33,279 nt of DNA from an uncultured Eubacteriales bacterium (GCA_949001935.1 CARJLX010000007.1:1-33279); one strand, 5' to 3'. Counted from the first letter of the stretch, positions 6,425-14,559 are shown. Translations and numbers: made by a program. Notes: a model not told the origin generated them from the letters alone.

Positions 6425-6436
6425 AGGAGATATAAA

Positions 6437-7729
6437 ATGGCTAAACAAGAAAAAATGTCAAAAACAAGAAAGATAACCATTATTTTAGCATCTATCTTGG
6501 CGGTTCTTATGATAGGTGTTTGCCTATGGTGGGTTTTAGTCTATTATTTGGCACCTGAAAAAATGGTATCGAATACATGGAACTTAAGCACGCTTACGAC
6601 ATCAAGCGGAGAAACGCGTGATATTGTGGAAGTAGATTATTACTCCAACAAAAATAAAAATGGTCTTGAGAAATTAGATGTTAAATGGAATTATTTTCAT
6701 GATGAAAGTAGAGATTCAATTTACTCTCAAGGACTTCAATATATTGCCAAATCTAGCGGTGATAAAATTAGGTTTAACTATCAACTAGACGCAGACAAAG
6801 ATAGAGTCCCAGATAAAGAAAAGGCTGATTATACTTGGTTTGACGGAAAGCAATATTATAACAACTGGGGCATGTATAGACTTAATGAAGATTTTGCTTC
6901 CAGATACAATTATCAATCTTACGATGATTATGTAAATGTAAGCAACTCAACTAACCCTTTAGGATTTGATTCAAGATTAAAAATTCAAATTGGTGATGAA
7001 ATCTATGCAATGAAGTTTAAGGGCAACAATTCGCCAACTACTGAATTTCTATATCAAGAAACAGGGCCTTATGTATTCGCACTTTTCCATGGTTGGACAG
7101 AATATAACCTGTACTATGCATATTATGATTTTGATTATTTTTCAGCAAAAATATATGACGCACTGCAAGCTGGCCAATATGGCAAAGATGGACAATTCTT
7201 ATTTGAGTTTGGCGATATGTTTGATTATTACAAATATGATTCAGAGAATAAAGTGTATTCAAACACTGAATTAAAAGGTGATGCAGCAGGAAAAGTTATT
7301 GAAGAAGTTAAAACATACTTTTCAATAAAAATCAATGTGCATGCCGATGGAGCACAAAAGGCAAGTGAGGATTCAATCTTCCATATGCTCCATGGAAACT
7401 ATAACTACAATCTTAATCCAGATAGAGTGGAAGATGGCTATTTTGTTGGCCGATCTATAATCAATTGCTCATTGTACGACTTTGAATTGGTAAAAGTTCA
7501 TGAAAATAATGTAGCACTTAAACTTAAAGAGGGCTTTGTTAATTATTACAAAAAATACAAAGATACTATCGTATTAGATGTTGTTATAGACATTGACGAA
7601 CTTGAAAAACTTGGCTACACATATTTTGGTCTTGCGACAGATAATGGTCTAAAAGACTTTGATATTTACAAGATCATAACTCAACAAACAATAGATGGAC
7701 AGCTTGTTAAAAGCGAGGTGACATTATGA
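6437..7729 (+). CDS. Large membrane-anchored protein 1 (430 aa)
   Basis: Basic N-terminus (MAKQEKMSKTRK), one transmembrane helix (about 13-40), then about 390 residues rich in Tyr, Asp and Asn that would face outside (N-in/C-out). No family recognised and no LPXTG or lipobox. ATG 6437 is chosen because AGGAGA lies 6 bases ahead; an in-frame TTG at 6416 falls in a hairpin. It overlaps the next gene by 4 bp. With the next two genes it forms a surface-exposed set that could be a receptor-binding or virion tip complex, or a host-surface modification system. Confidence 0.72.
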   Translation: MAKQEKMSKTRKITIILASILAVLMIGVCLWWVLVYYLAPEKMVSNTWNLSTLTTSSGETRDIVEVDYYSNKNKNGLEKLDVKWNYFHDESRDSIYSQGLQYIAKSSGDKIRFNYQLDADKDRVPDKEKADYTWFDGKQYYNNWGMYRLNEDFASRYNYQSYDDYVNVSNSTNPLGFDSRLKIQIGDEIYAMKFKGNNSPTTEFLYQETGPYVFALFHGWTEYNLYYAYYDFDYFSAKIYDALQAGQYGKDGQFLFEFGDMFDYYKYDSENKVYSNTELKGDAAGKVIEEVKTYFSIKINVHADGAQKASEDSIFHMLHGNYNYNLNPDRVEDGYFVGRSIINCSLYDFELVKVHENNVALKLKEGFVNYYKKYKDTIVLDVVIDIDELEKLGYTYFGLATDNGLKDFDIYKIITQQTIDGQLVKSEVTL

Positions 7730-9546
7730 AATTTAAACCAAAAAATAATCTAATGTTGTACGCTTTGGCAGTGATTGCTGTTGTAGCTTTAATCTTAGCT
7801 TTTGTGAATCTAACAGTTTTTTATGTGCTTTTAGGCGTGGCTGTATTCCTGGGTTTATTTTGGGCTTGCTATAATTACAAATGGGTACGCTATGCAACCG
7901 TTGTAATTATATATCTAGCATTAATAGGCGGAACAGTTTATTGTGGAAATAATTTGAACACTTACTACAACGCTGAAGGCGGTATATTTGGAAAGATTTC
8001 AAATATATTTGATTCAAACCAAGTTGAGGAAGTTGAAAATTTAATATTTGACTTCAGTAATGTTGAAATGCTTACGACAGGCAATGCAAATGAGTACGCC
8101 GCCAAGATGACAAAAGATAAATTTTTAAAAATTGATACAAATAAGACTTTTGCGGTTTATGTAAACGAATCACCATGTGGCTTTGTAGAAACTGGAGCAG
8201 ATTTTGTTAGAGCAAATTATACTTATGTCTTTTATGGTGAAGAAAAGGACGAAATCTTAAAAGATACATTGCAATTTAGATTTGCACTAAATAAAACCTT
8301 TACAGAGTTTACAATCAAAACCCAAGGCGGAGAAACTGCCGTTAGACTTTGGAACTACTACTTTGCTAAAAACAATTTCACAGTTTCAATCAAGCCAGCG
8401 GATTATGTTTACTCAAACAATGGCTTAGATTTTGGTGAAGGTGAAGTTGAGTATGCACTCGCAAATTACTATGTTAATGACCAACAATACTTAACCCAAC
8501 TTTATCATGTTGGTGAAGATGTAAACTTTCCATTCCCAAGCCAAATAACAAACACATTCTTAGGCTGGTCTTTAGATAAAACAAACATTGTTGAAACTTA
8601 TAAGATCTCACAAAATACAAACTTTTACGCTGTAGAAGGTGAGGAAACTCTTTATACAGTTTCATACAAGTTTAAGGATGAAGTTGTGTTGAGGCAGCGT
8701 GTAATTGAAGGACAAACAGCAGTAAACCCTGCAAAAACTTTCACAGGCTATCAGTTTAAATATTGGGCTGATGAAAGCGGGGCTGAATACGACTTCAACA
8801 CACCAATCATGCAAGATAGAGTTTTAACTGCAAATGTGACTGCAGAAGAACAAACAATTAAACTATACTTTGCCTTAGCAGATAATCCAAACAAGTATGT
8901 AAATCCAGGTCATTTTAGATATGGAAATACAAACGCACAAACAAATGGGGTTATTGCTAAAAATGGCGATTATACAAACGCGATAACATTATCTGCACTC
9001 TCTGGAACTGACTTTTTTCTTTATGGATTTAATCAAAACTTTTTTAAACTCCAAACAGATTCTATGGGAAGAGTAAAGTATTTGATTAAGGATTACGATG
9101 CAAAAAATGGAACCAATAAAGTAGAAACCTCAATCATAACAGAATACGATTTTGCTGAAACAGGTTGGACAGAAAGAACTACAATTAATTTTAAAAATGT
9201 AAATACAAATATGACAATTTTAATTTTGGTGGATCCAATTCTATTTAACATCAACTTTTATGATGATGGCGGGAATCAACTTTATGCAACTGCAAGAGGA
9301 TTGATGTATGGGGGAACCTTTAGCCTAAGCGACTACATGGAAGGCGAAGATTTGCAAAGATTAAGAGCGGTTAAAACAAATTGGTATACAAAACCAAATG
9401 GGAAAGGCACTAACTACTTTGACCAAAATTTAAATATGCTTGAGCCTTGGACTTACAACGGCTACGACTGGGATGGCAACAATTATGTGAAAGGTACATA
9501 CGATCCTGTCACAAAAACTTTTAGCGTATTTTCAAACACTTATTAG
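7726..9546 (+). CDS. Large membrane protein 2 with InlB/Flg_new-type repeats (606 aa)
   Basis: Three transmembrane helices at the N-terminus (about 9-28, 30-49 and 56-75), then a long extracellular region. Residues about 309-370 match the Listeria-Bacteroides/InlB B-repeat plan: YTVSYKF, a GQTAVNPAKTFTGYQFKYW core, then a YDFNTPI ending. A weaker copy precedes it (about 260-305, FLGWSLDKTNIVETYKI) and a third degenerate one may lie at 506-540 (FNINFYDDGGNQLYA). Such repeats are common in surface adhesins of Bacillota, which suggests cell or receptor contact. Coupled to the 430-aa gene by ATGA. It is unusual for B-repeats to follow a multi-helix anchor rather than a signal peptide. Confidence 0.75.
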   Translation: MKFKPKNNLMLYALAVIAVVALILAFVNLTVFYVLLGVAVFLGLFWACYNYKWVRYATVVIIYLALIGGTVYCGNNLNTYYNAEGGIFGKISNIFDSNQVEEVENLIFDFSNVEMLTTGNANEYAAKMTKDKFLKIDTNKTFAVYVNESPCGFVETGADFVRANYTYVFYGEEKDEILKDTLQFRFALNKTFTEFTIKTQGGETAVRLWNYYFAKNNFTVSIKPADYVYSNNGLDFGEGEVEYALANYYVNDQQYLTQLYHVGEDVNFPFPSQITNTFLGWSLDKTNIVETYKISQNTNFYAVEGEETLYTVSYKFKDEVVLRQRVIEGQTAVNPAKTFTGYQFKYWADESGAEYDFNTPIMQDRVLTANVTAEEQTIKLYFALADNPNKYVNPGHFRYGNTNAQTNGVIAKNGDYTNAITLSALSGTDFFLYGFNQNFFKLQTDSMGRVKYLIKDYDAKNGTNKVETSIITEYDFAETGWTERTTINFKNVNTNMTILILVDPILFNINFYDDGGNQLYATARGLMYGGTFSLSDYMEGEDLQRLRAVKTNWYTKPNGKGTNYFDQNLNMLEPWTYNGYDWDGNNYVKGTYDPVTKTFSVFSNTY

Positions 9547-9554
9547 GAGGGATT

Positions 9555-11123
9555 ATGAAAAAATTAATTAAAGGACTAGCCCTTGGGGCTACAGGACTGG
9601 TAATTGGAGGAGGCTGTTTCATTGTAGGCGAACAATTCGGCTACAATGAAAAGCCAGCCATTGAGAGTCCAGCACCAGGGGGAATAACATCTGCTGATGT
9701 TGAAAAATTACAAACTCAATTGGATGAGTTTAAAACCAAACTTGCTTCTGCAGAGGCAAGTTTAAAAATAAAGGATGAGGCTTTACAAAAAGCTGAGGCT
9801 GATGCTTCTGTAGACAAAGACACTATTGCTCAATTAAGACAAGATAAAGAATCTAGTATTAATGAAATTTCTAATTTGCAACAACAAATTAAAAATTTAG
9901 AGTTGCAAATTGAAACAGAATTGGTTATTGATTTAACTCAATTGATGCCATGGGCAAATAGAGTTTATCGTCAAAGATTAGATACTGGTATTTTATTCTC
10001 GCCTGATACTAATAATGGTGGATTATGGTTTTATAGTTTTAATACCAAGCAATTAAATAAAATCTATGAATCACCTTATTACTTTACAAATTTAAAAAAT
10101 ACGCCAGGAGGATGTTTTGCCTGGTCAAATGATTCAAATCATAAATTTGCTTTAGTTTTTGAAGAGCAAAAACAAGAAGTTAAGAAAATAGATTTAGTAG
10201 ATAGCACTTGTTCTGGCGGTTGGGGTGAGGACGCAATTGTTTTAGAAAATGGTATTGTGTTGTCTGGTTTTTATGCAACTAATTATATTGATTTTGAAAC
10301 TTTATCCAACACAACTATCTTTCAAATGCCTAATGGCGGAACTTATGGCAAACAAGTGATTCAACTTAATGGCGGTTGTTTAATCTTAGGGGATAAAGAT
10401 AAAGAAGGCTTTACATACTTTGACGAAGCAACCAAAACTAAAGAAACCATTTCGACAGATGTGACATTTTTTAAAGCAACAAAACTTGACAAAGGCTGCT
10501 TATTATCTGGTTATAGTGATAATGCTAGCAATTTGGTTTACTACTTCAAACAAGAAGATAAGTCATTAACTCAAGTAAAGAGCAACTTTGATGTTCAAGC
10601 ATTCTGTCAAACTGAAGTAGGCTGTTTGATTGGTGGTGATACAGCCAACAAAGTACTACTCTTTAATGAAAAAACGATTACTGCAGAAGAGTTGAGTATA
10701 CAACATCCAAATTATCCTGAGGTGAGAGTTGGCGATATTTATACAATAGGAAATCATGTTTTTGTAAAGACATATAGATATAGCCAAAGTCCATCAAGTG
10801 AAAATTCATTATTTTATTTTGTAAAATCAAACAATAGTTTTACACACTTGTTTAATCGAGATAATGAAATATATAGCACTCATGCGGTGGGGACAAGATT
10901 ATTTGTAGATATTGCTTCATATGATGCTAATCATAAACTAACAGGTCACCAATTCGGCGTTTTATATACTTCAGGAATCATGCCTCAAAATCAGATTCCA
11001 GAGAGTGATGTACCTTATGAATTTAGAGATGTTGACGAAGGTGTATTGATTATACAAGGTGATATTGCTTATCTTTACAACACTTCTACAAACAAATATT
11101 CATTGTATGGATATATTGAGTAA
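9555..11123 (+). CDS. Large membrane-anchored protein 3: coiled coil plus beta-propeller-like domain (522 aa)
   Basis: N-terminal signal anchor (about 5-27, Gly-rich, ending GGGCFIVGE), a coiled coil (about 44-125, regular Leu/Lys/Glu heptads) and a C-terminal domain of about 390 aa. The last has repeats of about 45 residues centred on a G-C-L/F-hydrophobic-x-G strand (GGCFAWS, GGCLILGD, KGCLLSGY, VGCLIGGD), which suggests a five- to seven-bladed propeller. The Cys before the anchor end is not in a canonical lipobox. AGGAGG precedes the ATG. It is the last gene of the three-membrane-protein block and is followed by a strong terminator. The stalk-and-head layout fits a surface fibre or receptor-binding protein; this is inference. 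Confidence 0.75.
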   Translation: MKKLIKGLALGATGLVIGGGCFIVGEQFGYNEKPAIESPAPGGITSADVEKLQTQLDEFKTKLASAEASLKIKDEALQKAEADASVDKDTIAQLRQDKESSINEISNLQQQIKNLELQIETELVIDLTQLMPWANRVYRQRLDTGILFSPDTNNGGLWFYSFNTKQLNKIYESPYYFTNLKNTPGGCFAWSNDSNHKFALVFEEQKQEVKKIDLVDSTCSGGWGEDAIVLENGIVLSGFYATNYIDFETLSNTTIFQMPNGGTYGKQVIQLNGGCLILGDKDKEGFTYFDEATKTKETISTDVTFFKATKLDKGCLLSGYSDNASNLVYYFKQEDKSLTQVKSNFDVQAFCQTEVGCLIGGDTANKVLLFNEKTITAEELSIQHPNYPEVRVGDIYTIGNHVFVKTYRYSQSPSSENSLFYFVKSNNSFTHLFNRDNEIYSTHAVGTRLFVDIASYDANHKLTGHQFGVLYTSGIMPQNQIPESDVPYEFRDVDEGVLIIQGDIAYLYNTSTNKYSLYGYIE

Positions 11124-11219
11124 TAAATAAAAAAGATGTAAAAATTTACATCTTTTTGGGGCTAAAGCAACTGCAAAGATTGTTGTGATAGCCGCTTCAT
11201 TCTTTCTACATTTTGGCAT
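11100..11219 (-). CDS. Possible 39-aa antisense peptide with hairpin-gated start
   Basis: MPKCRKNEAAITTIFAVALA followed by a basic and hydrophobic tail. TAAGGAG lies 8 bases ahead of the ATG, and the ATG is in the loop of a 7-bp hairpin (11206-11226). It overlaps the end of the 522-aa gene and the terminator. It could be a small toxin-like peptide. No homologue is known to me and no promoter is convincing. Confidence 0.28.
   Translation of the reverse strand: MPKCRKNEAAITTIFAVALAPKRCKFLHLFYLLLNISIQ
11130..11157. terminator. Strong bidirectional terminator
   Basis: Perfect 13-bp stem AAAAAGATGTAAA/TTTACATCTTTTT right after the 522-aa gene, with A and T runs on both flanks. It closes the membrane-protein transcript. 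Confidence 0.85.
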
Positions 11220-11363
11220 AATGTAGACTCCTTAACTTAGTGCGATGGTGGAAACACTTAAAATACTATCCACCACCAGTAGTGTTGTGAGGGTTATCTC
11301 ATTATTCTTCCCGCAACACTATACCAGAGTGTAAAACTCACAAATTTAACAAAAGGGGGATGT
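11158..11363. other. Non-coding gap with three hairpins
   Basis: No plus-strand gene. CTACATT/AATGTAG (11206-11226), TGGTGG/CCACCA (11246-11275) and TAGTGTTG/CAACACTA (11280-11321) follow each other. They could form a leader of the next rightward genes, a minus-strand leader for the 39-aa ORF, or a single-strand replication or packaging signal. Confidence 0.5.
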
Positions 11364-11735
11364 ATGAAATTTGTAAACAAAAAACATGAGAGGGCAATTA
11401 AATTAAAGCGAGATCTTGACAAAGTGACAAAAGAACATGAAACGTTTCTAAGTAATTTAGAAAAAGCAGAATCTAGAACAAAATCTTCGACGAGTAGAAA
11501 AGCATGGGGAAAGTTCTTGGAGGCAGGAGAATCTGAATTTAATACTAAAGAGGACAAGTTATATCAAGAATATTATGATCTCATGAATAAAGAATTTGAT
11601 GTGAATAAATCAAAGATAAAGTTCACAGATAAAAAATATAAAGATAAATTCATGGATGAAAAATACATAAACGATATGTTTAAGGCTAAAACCAAGGAGA
11701 AAGCAAATGGCAAAACAGTAAAAAAGAAAAGATAA
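11364..11735 (+). CDS. Highly charged 123-aa protein
   Basis: Lys/Glu/Asp-rich helical protein (MKFVNKKHERAIKLKRDLDK at the start, basic tail KKKR). It contains a Ser/Thr-rich patch TKSSTSRKAWGKF (about 40-52). No family recognised. GGGGGA ribosome site. Its end overlaps the next reading frame by 29 bp, where a second ribosome site is embedded. Confidence 0.68.
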   Translation: MKFVNKKHERAIKLKRDLDKVTKEHETFLSNLEKAESRTKSSTSRKAWGKFLEAGESEFNTKEDKLYQEYYDLMNKEFDVNKSKIKFTDKKYKDKFMDEKYINDMFKAKTKEKANGKTVKKKR

Positions 11736-12150
11736 ACAACCGCCAAAACAAAGCAGTGCAAAACAGCCTCAATCAAAAAGTAATAGAAAGCCTGTCGATA
11801 AAACAAAAACTAAATGGTATGAGCCAGAAGATTGGAGCTTTAGAAACAATAAAGCAAGACACAAGGGTGATACAAAAGAAGGTGTGCATCCATCGTTGGT
11901 TGTAGGGGAAAATGAGAATAATTTTGCAAATATGGGATTAACAAAAGATCCTAAGCGAGGGCATCATTCAAACTATCCTCTAACAAAAAATCCCGATCCA
12001 ATTAAAGAGAAGAAAAAAGTTAAAGGATATATACGAAAAGAAATAGAGTATCATAATAAAACTCAACTTCAAGAGATATTGAAACATTATACAAAGCTAC
12101 CTCAAAAAGATATTGATGAAATTATAAAAATTATAGATAAAAAAAGATAG
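11707..12150 (+). CDS. Basic protein with an in-frame stop at codon 5 (interrupted or recoded start)
   Basis: ATG 11707 has AAGGAG exactly 7 bases ahead, but the frame reads Met-Ala-Lys-Gln-TAA (stop 11719-11721). The same frame then stays open for 142 codons with protein-like content: basic Pro/Gln-rich start, KWYEPEDWSFRNNKARHKGD, and a C-terminal helix. Options: a nonsense mutation (shared by both units), initiation at GTG 11884 giving 88 aa, or +1 frameshifting from the 123-aa gene in the A-rich overlap, giving a fusion. No family recognised. The stop codon lies in the stem of the terminator of the minus-strand RNA. Confidence 0.55.
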
Positions 12151-12289
12151 TCTTTCGACTATCTTTGAAGTTTAGCACTGGGCGGTAGTCATTAACTATC
12201 ACGGGCTAAATTAAGAACTCAGTCACCCGAGTTCAACATAACAATGACATTTCAGCCATCGAGCCATTAAGGCATCTAATTCTTTAGAC
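12139..12289 (-). ncRNA. Candidate structured small RNA on the minus strand
   Basis: About 150 nt without a plus-strand gene beyond 12150. On the minus strand an extended -10 promoter (TGATATAAT, -10 at 12296-12301) with TTGCAA 16 bp upstream precedes it. It ends in a textbook terminator: AAAGATAGTC, GAAA tetraloop, GACTATCTTT, then U residues (12166 to 12139). Inside are GAACTC/GAGTTC, a GTCATT/AATGAC pairing and a TTTAGC/GCTAAA pairing. The last two interleave, so they would form a pseudoknot. It runs antisense to the 3' end of the basic gene. Function unknown; not a known RNA family I can name. Confidence 0.55.
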
Positions 12290-12295
12290 AATATT

Positions 12296-12323
12296 ATTAT
12301 ATCACAAAAAATGGAAATTGCAA
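12296..12323 (-). promoter_or_regulatory. Promoter of the minus-strand RNA
   Basis: TTGCAA (12318-12323), 16-bp spacer, extended -10 TG-A-TATAAT (12296-12304). The predicted start is near 12289. It shares TTGTGATATAAT with the promoter of the 58-aa leftward gene. Confidence 0.55.
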
Positions 12324-12363
12324 CCATAAAGTGCAAAATTTATTAAAAAAAGAGGAAAAAATT

Positions 12364-12633
12364 ATGAAAAATACTAAAAAAACAAGCAAAAACACAAAAA
12401 CAACAAAAAATGCCGCAAAAAAAGCACCTAGGAGCCGAGTAAAGTCTTGCACGAAGAAAGTGTCGACCACATCCGCTAACAAGGCACCTGTAAAGCAAAA
12501 TATTAAGGCAAATTCTCAAAATACGCCAAAAACACCTACAAAACCAGTAAATAGACAAACTACAGCTAAAACAGCACCAAAAACTAAAAAAACAACACCA
12601 AAAAGAAATGTCATTGTTATTAATTTGAAATAG
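12364..12633 (+). CDS. Very basic Lys/Thr/Pro/Ala-rich protein (89 aa)
   Basis: MKNTKKTSKNTKTTKNAAKK followed by repeated K-T-P/A-K units up to KRNVIVINLK. Low complexity and strongly positive, like histone-H1-type tails, so probably a nucleic-acid-binding or condensing protein. ATG 12364 is used (AGAGGA 7 bases ahead) rather than the upstream GTG. It sits just before the ATPase gene, where a DNA-packaging or virion core protein would make sense; this is inference. Confidence 0.65.
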   Translation: MKNTKKTSKNTKTTKNAAKKAPRSRVKSCTKKVSTTSANKAPVKQNIKANSQNTPKTPTKPVNRQTTAKTAPKTKKTTPKRNVIVINLK

Positions 12634-12641
12634 GAATGCCC

Positions 12642-13595
12642 ATGAGCGAAGTTCAAGAGAAAGAACAAGAAATAGAGATACCAATATACACAGATATTCA
12701 TGAAGCAATTGAACAAGGAATTTTTGAGAAATCGTCTATATTGGTTCTATGGGGCAAGAGAGGCCACGGCAAATCTTCATTAATGGCGAAGTTTTGTGTT
12801 GATTTCATGCAACCAGATTATGCTGAAGAAGATGTAGAAGATTCAAAAGCAATATGTGAACTTCTAAATGAAGCAGGGATATCATTGATAAGGCCACCAG
12901 AAGATCATTTAGTTTTTGTTGATACATTTGTAGAGAGTAAGGGGGCTGGACTTGTCAACACAAAAGCTTACCAGTTTGATTTAAATACATTAGGTTTGCC
13001 GACAGAAGACAACAAACCAATGCCGGTTATTCCATGTTCAAAGATTGCACTAGACGAGATTCAAGATGTCTTGGATAGTCATGAAGGTGCTTTGCCAACA
13101 AATATATCAAAATGGTTTGAGCTTTCAAGACATGTTGAATTGTTTATTATTCTAGTTCTTCAACGACCAATGCGCCTCCCAAAGGATATTCGAGATTTAG
13201 CAACTTTTGTTGAATGTGTAGATGTTCACGATGTTAGAAATGAATATGGTTTATTTTTAGGCACAGTGTGGGATTGTAATATTATCTATGACAATGCGAA
13301 TCTTGAATTGTACTTGAAATTACGAGATAAAAGTAATATAGATAAAAAGGTTAATTTTTCAGAGGATAGAGGAAATATCTTTGACTGCTATGATCATCAC
13401 TATTTCCTACCGGCATTTTATCAAGATATGGAGAATCAAATGCCAGTGCTTGATAGGTGTGAAAGAGTAGAATTCACGCAAGATAGCTTTAAAAGATATT
13501 ATGAGCATCATAAACTGCCCGAGAATTGGGGTAAAAAGGATAATAAAAAGAAGAAAAAAGTAAAGGAGGAGTTAAATAATGCAGGAGACGGATAG
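12642..13595 (+). CDS. Zot/pI-type P-loop ATPase (assembly or export motor)
   Basis: 317 aa with Walker A GKRGHGKSS (G38-S46) and Walker B IALDE (D138-E139). The segment after it, ELSRHVELFIILVLQRPMRL then PKDIRDL, has the layout of Zot/pI morphogenesis ATPases of filamentous phages (RHxG...Q-x-P...IR). These drive virion extrusion through the envelope. The usual C-terminal transmembrane helix is missing; the tail is Lys-rich (KKDNKKKKKVKEE). A membrane partner could be the 100-aa three-helix protein. A FtsK/HerA-like packaging ATPase is the alternative. ATG 12642 is preferred over 12636 because AGGA ends directly at 12635. Overlaps the next gene by 17 bp. Confidence 0.75.
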   Translation: MSEVQEKEQEIEIPIYTDIHEAIEQGIFEKSSILVLWGKRGHGKSSLMAKFCVDFMQPDYAEEDVEDSKAICELLNEAGISLIRPPEDHLVFVDTFVESKGAGLVNTKAYQFDLNTLGLPTEDNKPMPVIPCSKIALDEIQDVLDSHEGALPTNISKWFELSRHVELFIILVLQRPMRLPKDIRDLATFVECVDVHDVRNEYGLFLGTVWDCNIIYDNANLELYLKLRDKSNIDKKVNFSEDRGNIFDCYDHHYFLPAFYQDMENQMPVLDRCERVEFTQDSFKRYYEHHKLPENWGKKDNKKKKKVKEELNNAGDG

Positions 13596-14103
13596 AGAAA
13601 TACGAGAACAACAAAAGCTTAAAAGTCCCGAAGAATATGTGCGATATTTGGATCTATTGTTGCCAGCAACAAAGTTTAATAATAGACATGTTAAAAATGC
13701 GATTGATAGAGCTTCACAAGGATTAGAAGATATAACAAATCGTATTATGGACGACTCACTTTTTTTCACAAAGAAACAATCATGGTGGGCTAGATGGAAA
13801 GATAGACGCCTAGAAAAGAAGATGCAGAAGGAAGAATCTAGACAACATGCGGATAAAACTCGTCAAGATGAACTTCAACAGGCACAGAAAGAACTGCAAC
13901 AAAAGTTGCAGGAATATGAGCATCGAATGAATAGTGTTCAGCAATTGCTGGAGTCGAAGGGTGTTGATTTATCTCTTTTGTTAGCCTCGCCGAACGATAG
14001 TGAGGCAAAGGAACCTGAAGTTGTCGAAGACAACGAGGGTTCGGGAGAGAACGAAGAGAAAACTCCCGATGAAGACGGCGAAGCCGACTTCTTAAAATTT
14101 TAA
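13579..14103 (+). CDS. Coiled-coil protein with acidic tail, ATPase partner candidate (174 aa)
   Basis: Charged N-terminus (MQETDREIREQQKLKSPEEY), a helical domain to about 80 with a Trp-rich patch (SWWARWKDRR), a coiled coil (about 85-145, Gln/Glu/Lys heptads) and a strongly acidic tail ending EADFLKF. No family recognised. It overlaps the ATPase gene by 17 bp with AAGGAGG in the overlap, so the two are made together and probably act together, for example as adaptor or scaffold. Confidence 0.68.
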   Translation: MQETDREIREQQKLKSPEEYVRYLDLLLPATKFNNRHVKNAIDRASQGLEDITNRIMDDSLFFTKKQSWWARWKDRRLEKKMQKEESRQHADKTRQDELQQAQKELQQKLQEYEHRMNSVQQLLESKGVDLSLLLASPNDSEAKEPEVVEDNEGSGENEEKTPDEDGEADFLKF

Positions 14104-14322
14104 AAGGATAAACTAAGATAAAAAAGGAAAGCGAATGCGTTTTTTATCTTAGTTTAGACTGAATATCGTGTTTCAAAAAAAAGAAACCGAATAATAAAGA
14201 TTAAAAAATCTTTATAAGCGTCCGTAAGGACGCGTCGCGATTGCGATTTCGCAATCGGCAAACAAAAATTTTTTATTTTTTCAAAATTTTTCTTAAAAAA
14301 TTTTAAATCGAAGGAGGAATTA
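14104..14322. other. Non-coding hairpin cluster followed by an A/T tract
   Basis: Four stems in 220 bp: a perfect 17-bp stem with 14-base loop (14109-14156), TAAAGAT/ATCTTTA (near 14196-14215), GCGTCC-GTAA-GGACGC (near 14218-14233) and CGATTGCG-ATTT-CGCAATCG (near 14237-14256). About 45 bp of almost pure A/T follow, up to the AAGGAGG of the next gene. The first stem can end the ATPase transcript. The GC hairpins next to an AT-rich run look like a replication origin or packaging signal. Confidence 0.55.
14109..14156. terminator. 17-bp perfect stem after the ATPase/coiled-coil genes
   Basis: TAAACTAAGATAAAAAA pairs with TTTTTTATCTTAGTTTA around a 14-base loop. The T6 inside the arm could support termination in either direction. 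It starts 6 bp after the stop codon of the coiled-coil gene. Confidence 0.6.
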
Positions 14323-14559
14323 ATGTACGGATTAAGTGTAGCAAATCAAGTTAATTTAAATAAATATTTTAGTTTATCCACAATAACTCCAGAAAGAATT
14401 AAGTTTTACGGAATAAATATGACAGTTGAGCAACTTCGAGCAGAGGCTCGTAAAAGACCATATGCGTTTACAATTTATACCGGAAGTGCTCATTTAAATT
14501 ATTGTCAACAACGCACCAAAATTTGGCGTTATGAAGACTTTGTGGAAGGTAGCACATGA
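14323..14559 (+). CDS. 78-aa protein of unknown function
   Basis: MYGLSVANQVNLNKYFSLST at the start, then ITPERIKFYGINMTVEQLRA and a basic/aromatic end (TKIWRYEDFVEGST). Soluble, no family recognised. AAGGAGG eight bases before the ATG. First gene after the hairpin cluster and coupled by ATGA to the following membrane protein. Confidence 0.68.
   Translation: MYGLSVANQVNLNKYFSLSTITPERIKFYGINMTVEQLRAEARKRPYAFTIYTGSAHLNYCQQRTKIWRYEDFVEGST

Noticed and set aside
9555..9660. Lipoprotein signal in the 522-aa protein
   Set aside because: The Cys after GGG lacks the Leu/Val at -3 and the small residue pattern of a lipobox. A simple signal anchor fits better.
11707..12150. Alternative genetic code with TAA read as an amino acid
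   Set aside because: TAA, TAG and TGA all end other intact genes at expected places, including ATGA-coupled stops and stops before terminators.
12297..12716. Minus-strand hydrophobic frames opposite the Lys-rich and ATPase genes
   Set aside because: The Phe/Leu/Cys-rich content is the complement of Lys/Thr codons. There are no ribosome sites, and an overlapping plus-strand gene explains them.
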